Assembly: GCA_963974915.1 (NCBI GenBank)
Contig: CAXBES010000013.1
Coordinates: 50,936-114,935 of the forward strand
Length of the DNA: 64,000 nt
Direction of reading: 5' to 3'
DNA from: CAXBES01 sp963974915
GTDB taxonomy: Bacteria; Bacteroidota; Bacteroidia; Flavobacteriales; Flavobacteriaceae
Part shown: piece by piece, positions 17,290 through 25,866 of the stretch
Position numbering within the stretch: the first letter of the stretch is position 1
Layout: the number at the start of each line of letters is the position of its first letter
The notes under the pieces: generated by a model
Seen by the model: the letters and a program-made list of their open reading frames with translations, nothing else
Told to the model about the DNA's origin: nothing
The model's database searches: none
Position numbers and translations under genes: made by a program

Positions 17290-19179
17290 ATGAAAAAAAT
17301 ATATACTTTCCTTCTTTTAATAATGGTTTGCGCTTCAATGGCAACAGCTCAAAATGCTAAAACCAAAAAAGCAGACCAACTATACGACCAATTAGCCTAT
17401 ACCGATGCAGCCGAAGCCTACCAAAAACTCCTTAAAAAAGGTGAAGGTAGTCGCTATGTCTATGAGCGATTAGCCAATTCGTACTTTTATATCAATGACA
17501 CCAAGAAAGCAGAAACATATTATAAACGTGTTGTAAAAGGAAGAGACGTAGATGCCGAATCTGTTTATAATTATGCCCAGTCACTTAAAGCCAATGGTAA
17601 ATTTAGTGACTACAATACCCAGATGAAAGCATTTGCTGCCATGAAACCTAATGATACAAGAGCTATCGAGTTTATGAAAAACCCGAACTATGTTCCTACC
17701 ATTATGGACAAAGTACAACGCTACTCGGCTACAAATATGGATATCAACTCTAAGTATGCCGATTTTGGAGGAACACTTATCGGAAACGAATTCTATTTTG
17801 CATCAGGGAGAAATACCTCACGTAAAACGTATCAGTGGAATGAAGAACCATTCTTAGATATTTATAAAGCAAATGTTGTTGGAGGAACGGTAAAAGATGC
17901 TTCTCTTTTTAATAGCAAGATAAATACTAAATACCATGAATCAAATCCTGTTTTCACTCAGGATGGAAAACGTATGTATTTTGATAGAAATGACTATCAC
18001 GAAGGTGATTTCGATAAAAGTGCAGAAGGAATTAATCAAATCAATCTTTACTACGCAGAAAATGTTACCGGAGAATGGAAGGATGTGCAATCTGCTCATT
18101 TTAACAGTGATGAATACTCCACGGGACACCCCGCAATTAGTCCTGATGGCAAAACACTTTATTTTGTAAGTGACATGCCGGGTGGAAAAGGAAAATCTGA
18201 TATATACATGGCTGCCATCAACGCCGATGGCTCTTTGGGAACTCCGGCACTTTTAGGAGATGGGATCAACACAGAAGGAAAAGAAGTTTTCCCGTTTGTT
18301 GATGCTAACGGAACGCTTTATTTCTCAAGTGACGGACACCTTGGAATTGGAGGCTTAGATGTTTTCTACGCCGAACCTCGAGGAAAAGGCTTCGGGGAAG
18401 TAAAGAATATGGGAACAGGTGTAAATAGTTCGGATGATGATTTTGCTTTTAAGTTTGATGCAGCGGCACGTACCGGCTATGTATCTTCAAACAGACAAGG
18501 TGGAAAAGGAAGTGACGATATTTACAGTATAAAAGAACTTGAATTGCCATGCGAAGTTAATATTACTGTGCAGGTTATTGATGAAAATACTAAAAAGCCT
18601 ATCGCAGGTGCAAGAGTAGATCTTTATGATAAATTTGAAAATAAACTTAGCACTATGACCACCGATGCTAACGGTGGCGCAACTTTTAAAGCGGAATGTG
18701 ATAAAGAACACGTAATTCAAGGGGTAGCAAAAGACTACGAAAGTAATGCGGTAACTATTGAAGGTGGTAATGATACCGATCTTTCGGCTACATTGGCATT
18801 ACGACCAATCGAAGCAATTATCGTTGATGATCAAATTGAATTGAATCCTATTTTATTCGACTATGACAAATCTAATATTAAACCACAGGCAGCCTTCGAA
18901 TTAGATAAACTCGTTGCACTTATGAAGAAATATCCTGCAATGGTTGTAAAAGTAGAAAGCCACACCGATAACAGAGCTTCCAATTCATATAATATGAATT
19001 TATCTGAAAGACGTGCGCAATCTACCGTTCAATACGTCATTTCTAAAGGAATTGACCGAAATAGAATTAGTGGTAGTGGTTTTGGAGAAACCCGTCCGGC
19101 CGTTTCTTGTGGTGATGGTTGTACCGAAGCACAACATCAACAAAATAGAAGATCTGAGTTTATTATCGTAGAACGTTAG
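17290..19179 (+). CDS. TPR/PD40/OmpA multidomain protein (PorE-like), T9SS cassette
   Basis: This 629-residue protein has a signal peptide (ending ATAQ), TPR-like helices (~25-120), WD40-like PD40 strands with SPDGKTLYFVSD and TLYFSSDG motifs (~190-400), a carboxypeptidase regulatory-like domain (~420-505) and a C-terminal OmpA domain with LFDYDKSNI and the peptidoglycan-binding NLSERRA block (~515-629). The order TPR-PD40-CRD-OmpA is that of PorE, which tethers T9SS components to peptidoglycan. Directly after a type B cargo gene and a PorP/SprF gene, it likely anchors that partner complex. It starts 25 bp after the porP/sprF stop and is followed by a terminator. Confidence 0.92.
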   Translation: MKKIYTFLLLIMVCASMATAQNAKTKKADQLYDQLAYTDAAEAYQKLLKKGEGSRYVYERLANSYFYINDTKKAETYYKRVVKGRDVDAESVYNYAQSLKANGKFSDYNTQMKAFAAMKPNDTRAIEFMKNPNYVPTIMDKVQRYSATNMDINSKYADFGGTLIGNEFYFASGRNTSRKTYQWNEEPFLDIYKANVVGGTVKDASLFNSKINTKYHESNPVFTQDGKRMYFDRNDYHEGDFDKSAEGINQINLYYAENVTGEWKDVQSAHFNSDEYSTGHPAISPDGKTLYFVSDMPGGKGKSDIYMAAINADGSLGTPALLGDGINTEGKEVFPFVDANGTLYFSSDGHLGIGGLDVFYAEPRGKGFGEVKNMGTGVNSSDDDFAFKFDAAARTGYVSSNRQGGKGSDDIYSIKELELPCEVNITVQVIDENTKKPIAGARVDLYDKFENKLSTMTTDANGGATFKAECDKEHVIQGVAKDYESNAVTIEGGNDTDLSATLALRPIEAIIVDDQIELNPILFDYDKSNIKPQAAFELDKLVALMKKYPAMVVKVESHTDNRASNSYNMNLSERRAQSTVQYVISKGIDRNRISGSGFGETRPAVSCGDGCTEAQHQQNRRSEFIIVER

Positions 19180-19208
19180 TAAACTTATTTTTAACTTACC
19201 AACCAAAT

Positions 19209-19241
19209 ACCCTCTTCTGTTATACATTAGAGGGTTTTTTT
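19209..19241 (+). terminator. Terminator after the T9SS cassette
   Basis: ACCCTCT (19209-19215) pairs with AGAGGGT (19229-19235) around a 13-base loop and is followed by seven Ts, 29 bp after the OmpA-protein stop codon. Confidence 0.85.
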
Positions 19242-19471
19242 ATTCTGAAATGCCAGTTTATAAGTTGCTTCTTTCTTCGGAAAGTTTAGCTAAGTCAATT
19301 TATGATTTTCTAAAAAGGTATGTATCTGTATCCCGAAACTCTGAAGGTTCAGGTCACTTCTGAAAGAAAGAACACAGGTTTTATACGTTTTCCATAATTC
19401 TTTCCGAAGTAATAATACTATTTCACTTTTTACAAGAAAACTCTGTTATCTCTCACAGTTAATATAAGCTC

Positions 19472-20917
19472 CTAATTAGCGTTTATTTCAATTTCATCCA
19501 GCTCATAAGTTCCATCGAAACCTTCTTCTCCACTACCAATATATCTCCATGCAATATACGCGATACCGGTAACACATGTGAGATCAATATTCCCGGAATT
19601 AAGCCAATCACCAAAAAAGTCATCATCCTGAACAATATAAGCAGCAGATAAAAGATCCCAGGTCGCAGTGCTAATTGTAGCAGTATCTCCATCCCAATTA
19701 TTAGAGATCAAAACTTCAAGTGTACTTCCGTCGGCAAAGCTATTAGAGGTTTTAAAGTTTAAGGTTTCACCGTCTTGGGAGTCAAAATTAATTGGGGGCG
19801 TAATCAACCATCCTATCGAACTAACATCACCGGACATAAATGATCCTATTCTTGCCGAAATACCTATAGAGGCATTTGTACCCGAATCGGTATAGGCTTC
19901 CCATTGTTCAGTCCCTGCTTCAATATAATTGGTCCAGCCATTGCCATCAATTGGATCCCCTTCCATTTGTGTTTCAAAAAAATCACTGAATAACACAGTG
20001 CTTCCGGTCGTAGCAGCCAGCCCACAGTCTATTACGTTAGGGTCACAACGTTCCATATTATCTAAGTGAATGGTTGTTGGATTGTTAACAATGATATTGA
20101 ATTCATCTCCAAAGAAATTATAGGTAAGAATGGCATCTATAGTCCCTCGACCATCAGGAAGTAACATCCCTTTAAAATCGGCAAAAGTGCTAGTACTAAA
20201 AACAGTTGAAGTCCCTTCAGCACAACTTTCAAGAATTCTTTCTCCGTCAAACTCGTCCATTTCTTCGCCGGCAAAAGTTAGCCTAGCCTCGCCTAAAACC
20301 TGATATCTATTAAACTGAACATCTTCTAAGTGTATGTACAAATTGGTAGCTTCCGGAGTAAACTCTGAAATTGATATTGGAAGTGGATTTATTTCTTCCA
20401 CTACATCATCCCGAAACAGAAAATCTCTCTGAGCCGATTCAGCTATTTTCTCCAGGCGGTTTCCGTCGCGAATCCCCAAACTTAAAACTCCACTGTCATA
20501 GCCTACAGTGAGCCCTTCCAGTTTCACATACACCTTCCTTCCAAACTGATAAGTTACGTATAACGGATTCGCATCGATCAAGATCTTGATACCCCGTGAC
20601 GGATCTTCGGGAGCATCCTGCAGGATCAATTCTTCAAAGAAGTTTCCCGAGCTATCATCAGAAATAACATAACCGAGTATATACTTATCGTTGGTAGTAT
20701 CATTATCTGCTTCAAAAGATAGTACGGTTTCAATATTTCCGTTATTGGCGATTTCTGTATTTAGTAACGTTCTTAGAGCATCGATGGTTAATAAGCTTGA
20801 AGCCGCTATATTTTGAGGTTTTATTTCAACTACTGGTACTTCAAATTCATCATCCTGCACGCAGGAAATTAAAACCAAAATTGTAACGAGTAAAGTATAA
20901 ATATTTATAGTTTTCAT
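19472..20917 (-). CDS. DUF5689 / choice-of-anchor J lipoprotein
   Basis: This 481-residue protein has a lipoprotein signal (LISC, Cys19), an N-terminal DUF5689 region of OB-like strands (~45-270) and a C-terminal jelly-roll segment of choice-of-anchor J type (~310-480, with LITPPI and YELDEIEI). It follows the TonB receptor at 20949-23768 by 31 bp on the same strand, the arrangement expected of a surface-exposed substrate-binding partner. In Bacteroidota such pairs are often next to a DNase I-fold hydrolase gene, and here one lies at 24199 on the other strand. Binding nucleic acid or phosphate compounds is my inference. Confidence 0.85.
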   Translation of the reverse strand: MKTINIYTLLVTILVLISCVQDDEFEVPVVEIKPQNIAASSLLTIDALRTLLNTEIANNGNIETVLSFEADNDTTNDKYILGYVISDDSSGNFFEELILQDAPEDPSRGIKILIDANPLYVTYQFGRKVYVKLEGLTVGYDSGVLSLGIRDGNRLEKIAESAQRDFLFRDDVVEEINPLPISISEFTPEATNLYIHLEDVQFNRYQVLGEARLTFAGEEMDEFDGERILESCAEGTSTVFSTSTFADFKGMLLPDGRGTIDAILTYNFFGDEFNIIVNNPTTIHLDNMERCDPNVIDCGLAATTGSTVLFSDFFETQMEGDPIDGNGWTNYIEAGTEQWEAYTDSGTNASIGISARIGSFMSGDVSSIGWLITPPINFDSQDGETLNFKTSNSFADGSTLEVLISNNWDGDTATISTATWDLLSAAYIVQDDDFFGDWLNSGNIDLTCVTGIAYIAWRYIGSGEEGFDGTYELDEIEINAN

Positions 20918-20948
20918 AATAGGGTCTAAATAATTAATCTGTTCTTAG

Positions 20949-23768
20949 TCAAAATCGTACGTATACATTTACATAATATGTGGTTCCGTTTCCGAAGAAA
21001 TAACGATTTCCAAATATGGGTGTATCTCTTGCTTGTTCTTCTACTTGTTGTCTATAACTGGCTCGACGGGAATCCTCGAAACCTCCTGTTTTGTATTCCT
21101 GATCCAAGACATTGTTTATGGTAGCAAAAAATCCGACAAAATACTTTTTAACCCTCCATGACTTCCCCCCAACGATATTTACCAAAAAGTAGTCTTGAAG
21201 CTTTTCCTGTTGGAGTAACTCACGGGCTGTTTCTTCATTGTATTCGTTAAAAGGTTGGCCGTCGAAATCTGTGTAAAAATCCGGCGTTCTTCTTAAATTA
21301 CTTATATCAACATAGGCATTTGAAAAATAATTCGTTGTAAGTCCGATCCACCAAAACTCCGGATCTCGATATTCAATCCCAATTTGATAAGCTTGTTCCG
21401 GGCCACCGGAAACATGATAGTTTTTTAATGCAACTTCACGAACTCCCAGAGTAGAAAGGTCGTTTCCTTCAACAAACTCGTCATTATTGTCATTGTCAAA
21501 GTCATCACCGGATAAATACAACTTTGGATTATTCGTATACAGATTTTGTCCTACCGCAGCAGCTGCCTTTAGTTTAAAAGTTGGAAGAACTTGGGCTTCT
21601 ATTCCGAACTCTACTCCGGCATTGCGTTTATCGATACCTGTAACTATCTCTTGGACAAAAGCATTAGAATCTTCATTTCCAAGTGCGTTTTGAGTAAAAA
21701 AGAAACCTATATCTGATTGATCTTGAAAATTTATAAAATACCCTGTGAGTCTTGCCTTTACGAGAGGACTCCGGTAGATATAGCTAAGGTCAAGATTCTG
21801 TAGTTTCTCATCGGTAAGACCAAATACGACATCGTTATTCTGTCTCGCATTAGCAAATGAGTTTCTAATATTGGGTGCCTTTGTTAAATATGCTGCGTTG
21901 AAGTCGATTAAATGTCTTCCTGTGACTTTATAAGTAGCTCCTCCTTTAAGACCAAAGTTTGTAAAATTAATTTGTTCACTCTTCCCAAATGATCGTCCAA
22001 CCTCACCAAAGTAACCGTTATTATATAACCCATTGCGTTGATAATTTGTTTGTGAACCAGAAAATGCAGCATAAAGATCAAATTTGCTGTATTGAAATCT
22101 AACTTGTGCAAAAGCAGAAAGCGTATTAGCATAGATCTCATAATTGTAACGATAGCGTTCCCCTTTTTGTACAATTCTGTTTAAATTTTGAAGGTCACTG
22201 TTAGACTCTAAACCTCCATCCCCAAAATTATCTATATCTAGATAACCCGATCCACCCAGAAGATCGGCTAATTCTGAGAAATTTTCACTCTTTAAACTTC
22301 TGTAATTCAGATTTCCATTTACTGAAATATGTTCGGTAAATCTAGATGTGAATATTGTGTTTAAGGTTAACTGGGTATCGTCTATCCTATCCTCCTGAAT
22401 GGTATATTTTGATAATCCATCTGCCGTATTTGAGTTGCCCCAATAAATTTCATCCCAGTTTAATTGTCCGTCACGCAAAAATTCCTGTTCTGCCAGATAT
22501 GCATGTTGATATGCTACAGAAGAAGGGTTTTCATTTCCTAAAAAATAACTCGGTAAACGCTGGTAATAATTCCCTGCCGGATTACGGTTTCCACCTGTAT
22601 CCAATCTTGTATTACCGATCTTACCAAATTGATAGGAAATATTAGTATTTAATATGGCGCGATCACTTAAATTCCAATAATGGTTTAACATCACTATAGG
22701 TTCGTCAATCTCTCGAATTCTACTATTTCTAATGTCCCCGGTTTGATAACCCCAATTTGGGTTATAGCGTCTGCCTTTCAAGTCTTTTACCTCTTGGGTG
22801 ATCGCTGTAGACCGTCCCCTGCGATTTGGAGTATAAATTACACTTAAATTAAAGCTGTGTTTCATATTGATTTTTTTCTCTACGGAAACGAACAACGAAT
22901 TGGCATCGTACAAAGTTCCCTCTTGGTATCCCTCGTTGCCGAAACGCCTGGATAGCAATACACTATATGCCCAACCTCCTAATGTAAGTCCGCTATTATA
23001 CGAACCCATAACTCTACCTTGATACGTTCTATTTGAAGTTGCATACGAAATACGACCCCCTTGCCTGTATTGTGAAGCTCGCATGATAATATTCGTAGTA
23101 CCAGCGACACCGCCAAATGTATAGTCATTTGGCTTGATCCCTACTGAAAACTCACGGTTACGCTGCGCGTCATTTAACCCTCCCCAATTACCCCACTGTG
23201 GTCTGCCATTAAATTTTTTGTTCATCTCAATACCATTGATCAACACTTTTCCATTGGCATTGTCTAAACCTCTGGGACGAAAAAAAGTCGCACTAAAATC
23301 ATAGGCTGCTGCATTTAAGAACACATCATTCGAGGCCTGCAACAAGCCCGATATATTAAAAGAGGTACCTTGATCCTGATCTAACTCATTATCGGTTAGA
23401 CTAATGATCCCTATTTGTGCTTCTACTTCGGTGAGATCTATTGTCAATAGTATTGGATCTAAATTAATGGTGTTTCCGGCAGTGATTGATATTAGAATAC
23501 GCTGACTTATATATCCATTTTTAGAAACTAGCAACACCTGTTCCCCTTGTGGAAGATCTTCGCTAACCATTGCGAAAAGCCCTTCAGAATTAGTTAAAGC
23601 AGAGAAATCACTGCCTTTAATTGCCACTTCAACATTGGGAATGGCTTCACTTGAGTTAGTATCAATTATCCTCCCTTTTACGATTGTATTTTGAGCAAAC
23701 AAAGTAATGGCCCCGGAAACGAGCAAACTTATTATACAAAGAAGCTTTTTAATTTTACCTTGATCCAT
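20949..23768 (-). CDS. TonB-dependent outer-membrane receptor with regulatory domain
   Basis: The 939-residue protein has a signal peptide (ending LFAQ), a carboxypeptidase-like regulatory domain (~28-110), a plug with 'GLDNANGKVLINGIEMN' and a long beta-barrel ending in an aromatic strand (YYVNVYVRF). The C-terminal aromatic residue is the usual barrel signature. It imports an unknown large substrate using TonB energy. The DUF5689 lipoprotein downstream is its likely surface partner, and the divergent exported hydrolase at 24199 may supply cleaved substrate. No typical -7 box is evident in the upstream 170 bp. Confidence 0.92.
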   Translation of the reverse strand: MDQGKIKKLLCIISLLVSGAITLFAQNTIVKGRIIDTNSSEAIPNVEVAIKGSDFSALTNSEGLFAMVSEDLPQGEQVLLVSKNGYISQRILISITAGNTINLDPILLTIDLTEVEAQIGIISLTDNELDQDQGTSFNISGLLQASNDVFLNAAAYDFSATFFRPRGLDNANGKVLINGIEMNKKFNGRPQWGNWGGLNDAQRNREFSVGIKPNDYTFGGVAGTTNIIMRASQYRQGGRISYATSNRTYQGRVMGSYNSGLTLGGWAYSVLLSRRFGNEGYQEGTLYDANSLFVSVEKKINMKHSFNLSVIYTPNRRGRSTAITQEVKDLKGRRYNPNWGYQTGDIRNSRIREIDEPIVMLNHYWNLSDRAILNTNISYQFGKIGNTRLDTGGNRNPAGNYYQRLPSYFLGNENPSSVAYQHAYLAEQEFLRDGQLNWDEIYWGNSNTADGLSKYTIQEDRIDDTQLTLNTIFTSRFTEHISVNGNLNYRSLKSENFSELADLLGGSGYLDIDNFGDGGLESNSDLQNLNRIVQKGERYRYNYEIYANTLSAFAQVRFQYSKFDLYAAFSGSQTNYQRNGLYNNGYFGEVGRSFGKSEQINFTNFGLKGGATYKVTGRHLIDFNAAYLTKAPNIRNSFANARQNNDVVFGLTDEKLQNLDLSYIYRSPLVKARLTGYFINFQDQSDIGFFFTQNALGNEDSNAFVQEIVTGIDKRNAGVEFGIEAQVLPTFKLKAAAAVGQNLYTNNPKLYLSGDDFDNDNNDEFVEGNDLSTLGVREVALKNYHVSGGPEQAYQIGIEYRDPEFWWIGLTTNYFSNAYVDISNLRRTPDFYTDFDGQPFNEYNEETARELLQQEKLQDYFLVNIVGGKSWRVKKYFVGFFATINNVLDQEYKTGGFEDSRRASYRQQVEEQARDTPIFGNRYFFGNGTTYYVNVYVRF

Positions 23769-24198
23769 TCTAATAAAGTGCTTTTCAAGTTAGTTGTAAA
23801 TAATACTCACTATACAATTCGCATTCAATCGTGAGAAACAACTGGGGAGTGGATGCAGAAAATTAAAAAATCTAGTAGCTCCTTTTTGGGTAGCAGAAAA
23901 CACAATCGATCGCATAAAATGTAGGCGCTTGAAATGCTAAAAGCTTTACGAAAGATAGTAAATGAAACATCTATTTTGATGAGTTCATCACTAGTAGTAG
24001 TCGTGATTCGTGAATGGCGTGTTGTTGTTTCCTTGCTTCAATTTCATTTGTCAAGCCTGTCTAAGCCACCTAAAAATGGTACAGCAGATGATTTAAGAGG
24101 CTTTCAAGCATTATAAAGGCCCGATGAAATGGTTAAGACTCCTCAATATTTTAAATCGAATTTTACTAACTTCAATGATCTACGTAAAAAAAGCATAG
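23769..24198. other. 430-bp divergent intergenic region with a short Val-rich open frame
   Basis: No full gene is seen between the receptor and the hydrolase. A plus-strand open frame (ATG 23979 to stop 24116, 45 codons) contains a run rich in valine, isoleucine and leucine codons (residues ~4-20, LVVVVIREWRVVVSLL), like branched-chain amino-acid leader peptides. A short AAGCC...GGCTT pairing follows but there is no convincing terminator. The rest shows no RNA gene or repeat that I can recognise. Confidence 0.4.
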
Positions 24199-25287
24199 AT
24201 GAAAAGACGGTTTTTATACTATTTAGATAAGATCATGAGGCTTCAATTGATTTGTTTAATGATATTATTTATTACTTCTGAATTGTTTTCGCAACAGAAA
24301 ACGTATAAAATAAATACCATAGCCTTTTACAACGTTGAAAATCTATTCGATTATGAAAACGACCCGCTTACCTTTGACGATGACAGAACTCCTGAAGGTA
24401 AAGATCATTGGACTGAAGAAATATATAAAGCAAAGATCGCTAATATGGCAAAGGTCATTTCAGAAATAGGAAGTGACGTGACTGGTACAACACCTGCGAT
24501 AATTGGGATATGCGAGATCGAAAACCGAAGAGTTCTTGAAGATATTGTAAACCAAGAGCCTTTACTTCAGAAAGACTATGGTATTATCCAATTTGACTCA
24601 CCCGATAGAAGGGGAATTGATGTTGCTTTGTTATTTCAGAAGAAACTATTCACACCTACAAATTATAAAGCACATGAGCTCTTAATTTACGCAGATCATG
24701 ATATCACAAAACGCATTTATACGAGAGATCAACTACTCGTAAGTGGTATGTTAGATGGTGATAAAATTCACATTATTGTGAATCATTGGCCTTCCCGAAG
24801 TGGTGGTGAAGCCCGAAGCAGACCTAAACGAATAAAAGCAGCCAAGCTTAACAGGAAGATTATAGACTCTCTCTTTAGTGAAGACCCATATGCGAAGATC
24901 ATTACAATGGGTGACCTTAACGACGATCCTACCAGTCCAAGTGTAAAGGATATATTACAAACTAAAAGTAAAAGGGATGAACTTAAAATTAAAGAGCTTT
25001 ACAATCCGATGGAAGAAATGTTTAAGAAAGGACTGGGAACACTTGCGTGGAGAGATGGTTGGAATTTATTTGATCAAACTATAATTTCTTCCGAACTAAT
25101 GAAAAAAGAGTACTCATCATATCGATTCTATCAAGCGGGAATTTACAATAAATCGTATTTAGCGAATCCTCGTGGAAGGTACAAAGGATACCCCTATCGA
25201 AGTTTCACCGATAGTGGATTCACCGGTGGTTATAGCGATCACTTCCCTGTTTACATCTATTTAATTAAGGAAGTAGAAAAGAAATAA
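24199..25287 (+). CDS. Exported endonuclease/exonuclease/phosphatase (DNase I-fold) protein
   Basis: The 362-residue product is a secreted paralogue of the protein at 13097-14062. Its order of motifs is the same: FYNVENLFD, EIENR, NHWPSRSGG, GDLNDDP (Phe to Leu in the GDFND motif) and YSDHFPVY. A hydrophobic signal segment (~15-31, ending LFSQQ) precedes the domain. An internal ATG at 24235 would give a more usual signal peptide and may be the real start. It diverges from the TonB receptor and DUF5689 genes, which suggests a common role in degrading and importing a phosphodiester-containing substrate. That link is inference from context. Confidence 0.88.
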   Translation: MKRRFLYYLDKIMRLQLICLMILFITSELFSQQKTYKINTIAFYNVENLFDYENDPLTFDDDRTPEGKDHWTEEIYKAKIANMAKVISEIGSDVTGTTPAIIGICEIENRRVLEDIVNQEPLLQKDYGIIQFDSPDRRGIDVALLFQKKLFTPTNYKAHELLIYADHDITKRIYTRDQLLVSGMLDGDKIHIIVNHWPSRSGGEARSRPKRIKAAKLNRKIIDSLFSEDPYAKIITMGDLNDDPTSPSVKDILQTKSKRDELKIKELYNPMEEMFKKGLGTLAWRDGWNLFDQTIISSELMKKEYSSYRFYQAGIYNKSYLANPRGRYKGYPYRSFTDSGFTGGYSDHFPVYIYLIKEVEKK

Positions 25288-25288
25288 A

Positions 25289-25312
25289 AAAAGCACTCAT
25301 GAGAGTGCTTTT
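25289..25312. terminator. Bidirectional terminator
   Basis: A perfect 10-bp stem, AAAAGCACTC with GAGTGCTTTT, encloses an ATGA loop between the converging hydrolase gene and the membrane-protein gene at 25328. T-runs are present on both strands. Confidence 0.9.
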
Positions 25313-25327
25313 CTATGTTTTAATCAT

Positions 25328-25768
25328 CTAAAACCATTGATTCCAGGGAATTCTACTCAGCATTAGCACTAAGGCTATTGTATAAAATATGGCAAGTGTT
25401 TTAAATTTTGGATGTGAAACGAGTTTCTTCTTGTGCTTTGAATATCCTATCGTTATAAATACTACAACTAGAATCATCACCATTGGGTGTTCAACCGCGT
25501 TTAATCGCAGTAAAGAATCTTTCATTACTGTACTCATTCCATTATTGGAAATAGCTTTCATCCCTAGCGGGGAAACAAAATATAAAATGAGCCCTATTAA
25601 AAGCTGCAAGTGTGTAACAATTAAAGCAAACAGGGATATCCTGAAATCTTTGGGTCCGTATTCTCTTTTGGAGAAAAACCCCATTAGCGCATTAAGTGTA
25701 GCTAAGGTTACCACCAGAACAACCAAATAAGCCCAATAAGAATGTAAAAATTGAAGAGTAGTGTACAT
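25328..25768 (-). CDS. Small four-helix membrane protein
   Basis: The 146-residue protein has about four predicted transmembrane helices (~12-32, 44-66, 92-110, 122-140). Histidines sit in or near helices at positions 9, 53 and 94, an arrangement reminiscent of small cytochrome b-like or haem-handling membrane proteins. It resembles a conserved family of flavobacterial membrane proteins but I cannot name it with confidence. It has its own -7 box (TATCTTTG, 25793-25800 on the minus strand) and lies between two terminators, so it is probably transcribed alone. Confidence 0.75.
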   Translation of the reverse strand: MYTTLQFLHSYWAYLVVLVVTLATLNALMGFFSKREYGPKDFRISLFALIVTHLQLLIGLILYFVSPLGMKAISNNGMSTVMKDSLLRLNAVEHPMVMILVVVFITIGYSKHKKKLVSHPKFKTLAIFYTIALVLMLSRIPWNQWF

Positions 25769-25792
25769 TTTTCAATGGTTTTTTATGTTATT

Positions 25793-25800
25793 CAAAGATA
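25793..25800 (-). promoter_or_regulatory. -7 box of the small membrane-protein gene
   Basis: The minus strand reads TATCTTTG, an exact TAnnTTTG match, 24 bp before the start codon at 25768. The -33 element is not clear, because the terminator of the upstream gene lies there. Confidence 0.4.
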
Positions 25801-25811
25801 GGGATATTTAC

Positions 25812-25845
25812 AAAAAAAACCGCTCTCAATAAATTGAGAGCGGTT
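25812..25845 (-). terminator. Terminator of the Oar-like receptor gene
   Basis: AACCGCTCTCAA (25818-25829) pairs perfectly with TTGAGAGCGGTT (25834-25845) around a four-base loop. In the minus direction it is followed by a run of eight Ts. It lies 21 bp after the receptor stop codon. Confidence 0.92.
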
Positions 25846-25866
25846 CTTATATTTAAATAGTACTCG

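Noticed and set aside
23769..24198. A tRNA, small RNA or riboswitch in the divergent 430-bp gap
   Set aside because: No cloverleaf, GGTTC-type T-loop or known riboswitch pattern was seen on either strand. Only the Val-rich frame stood out.
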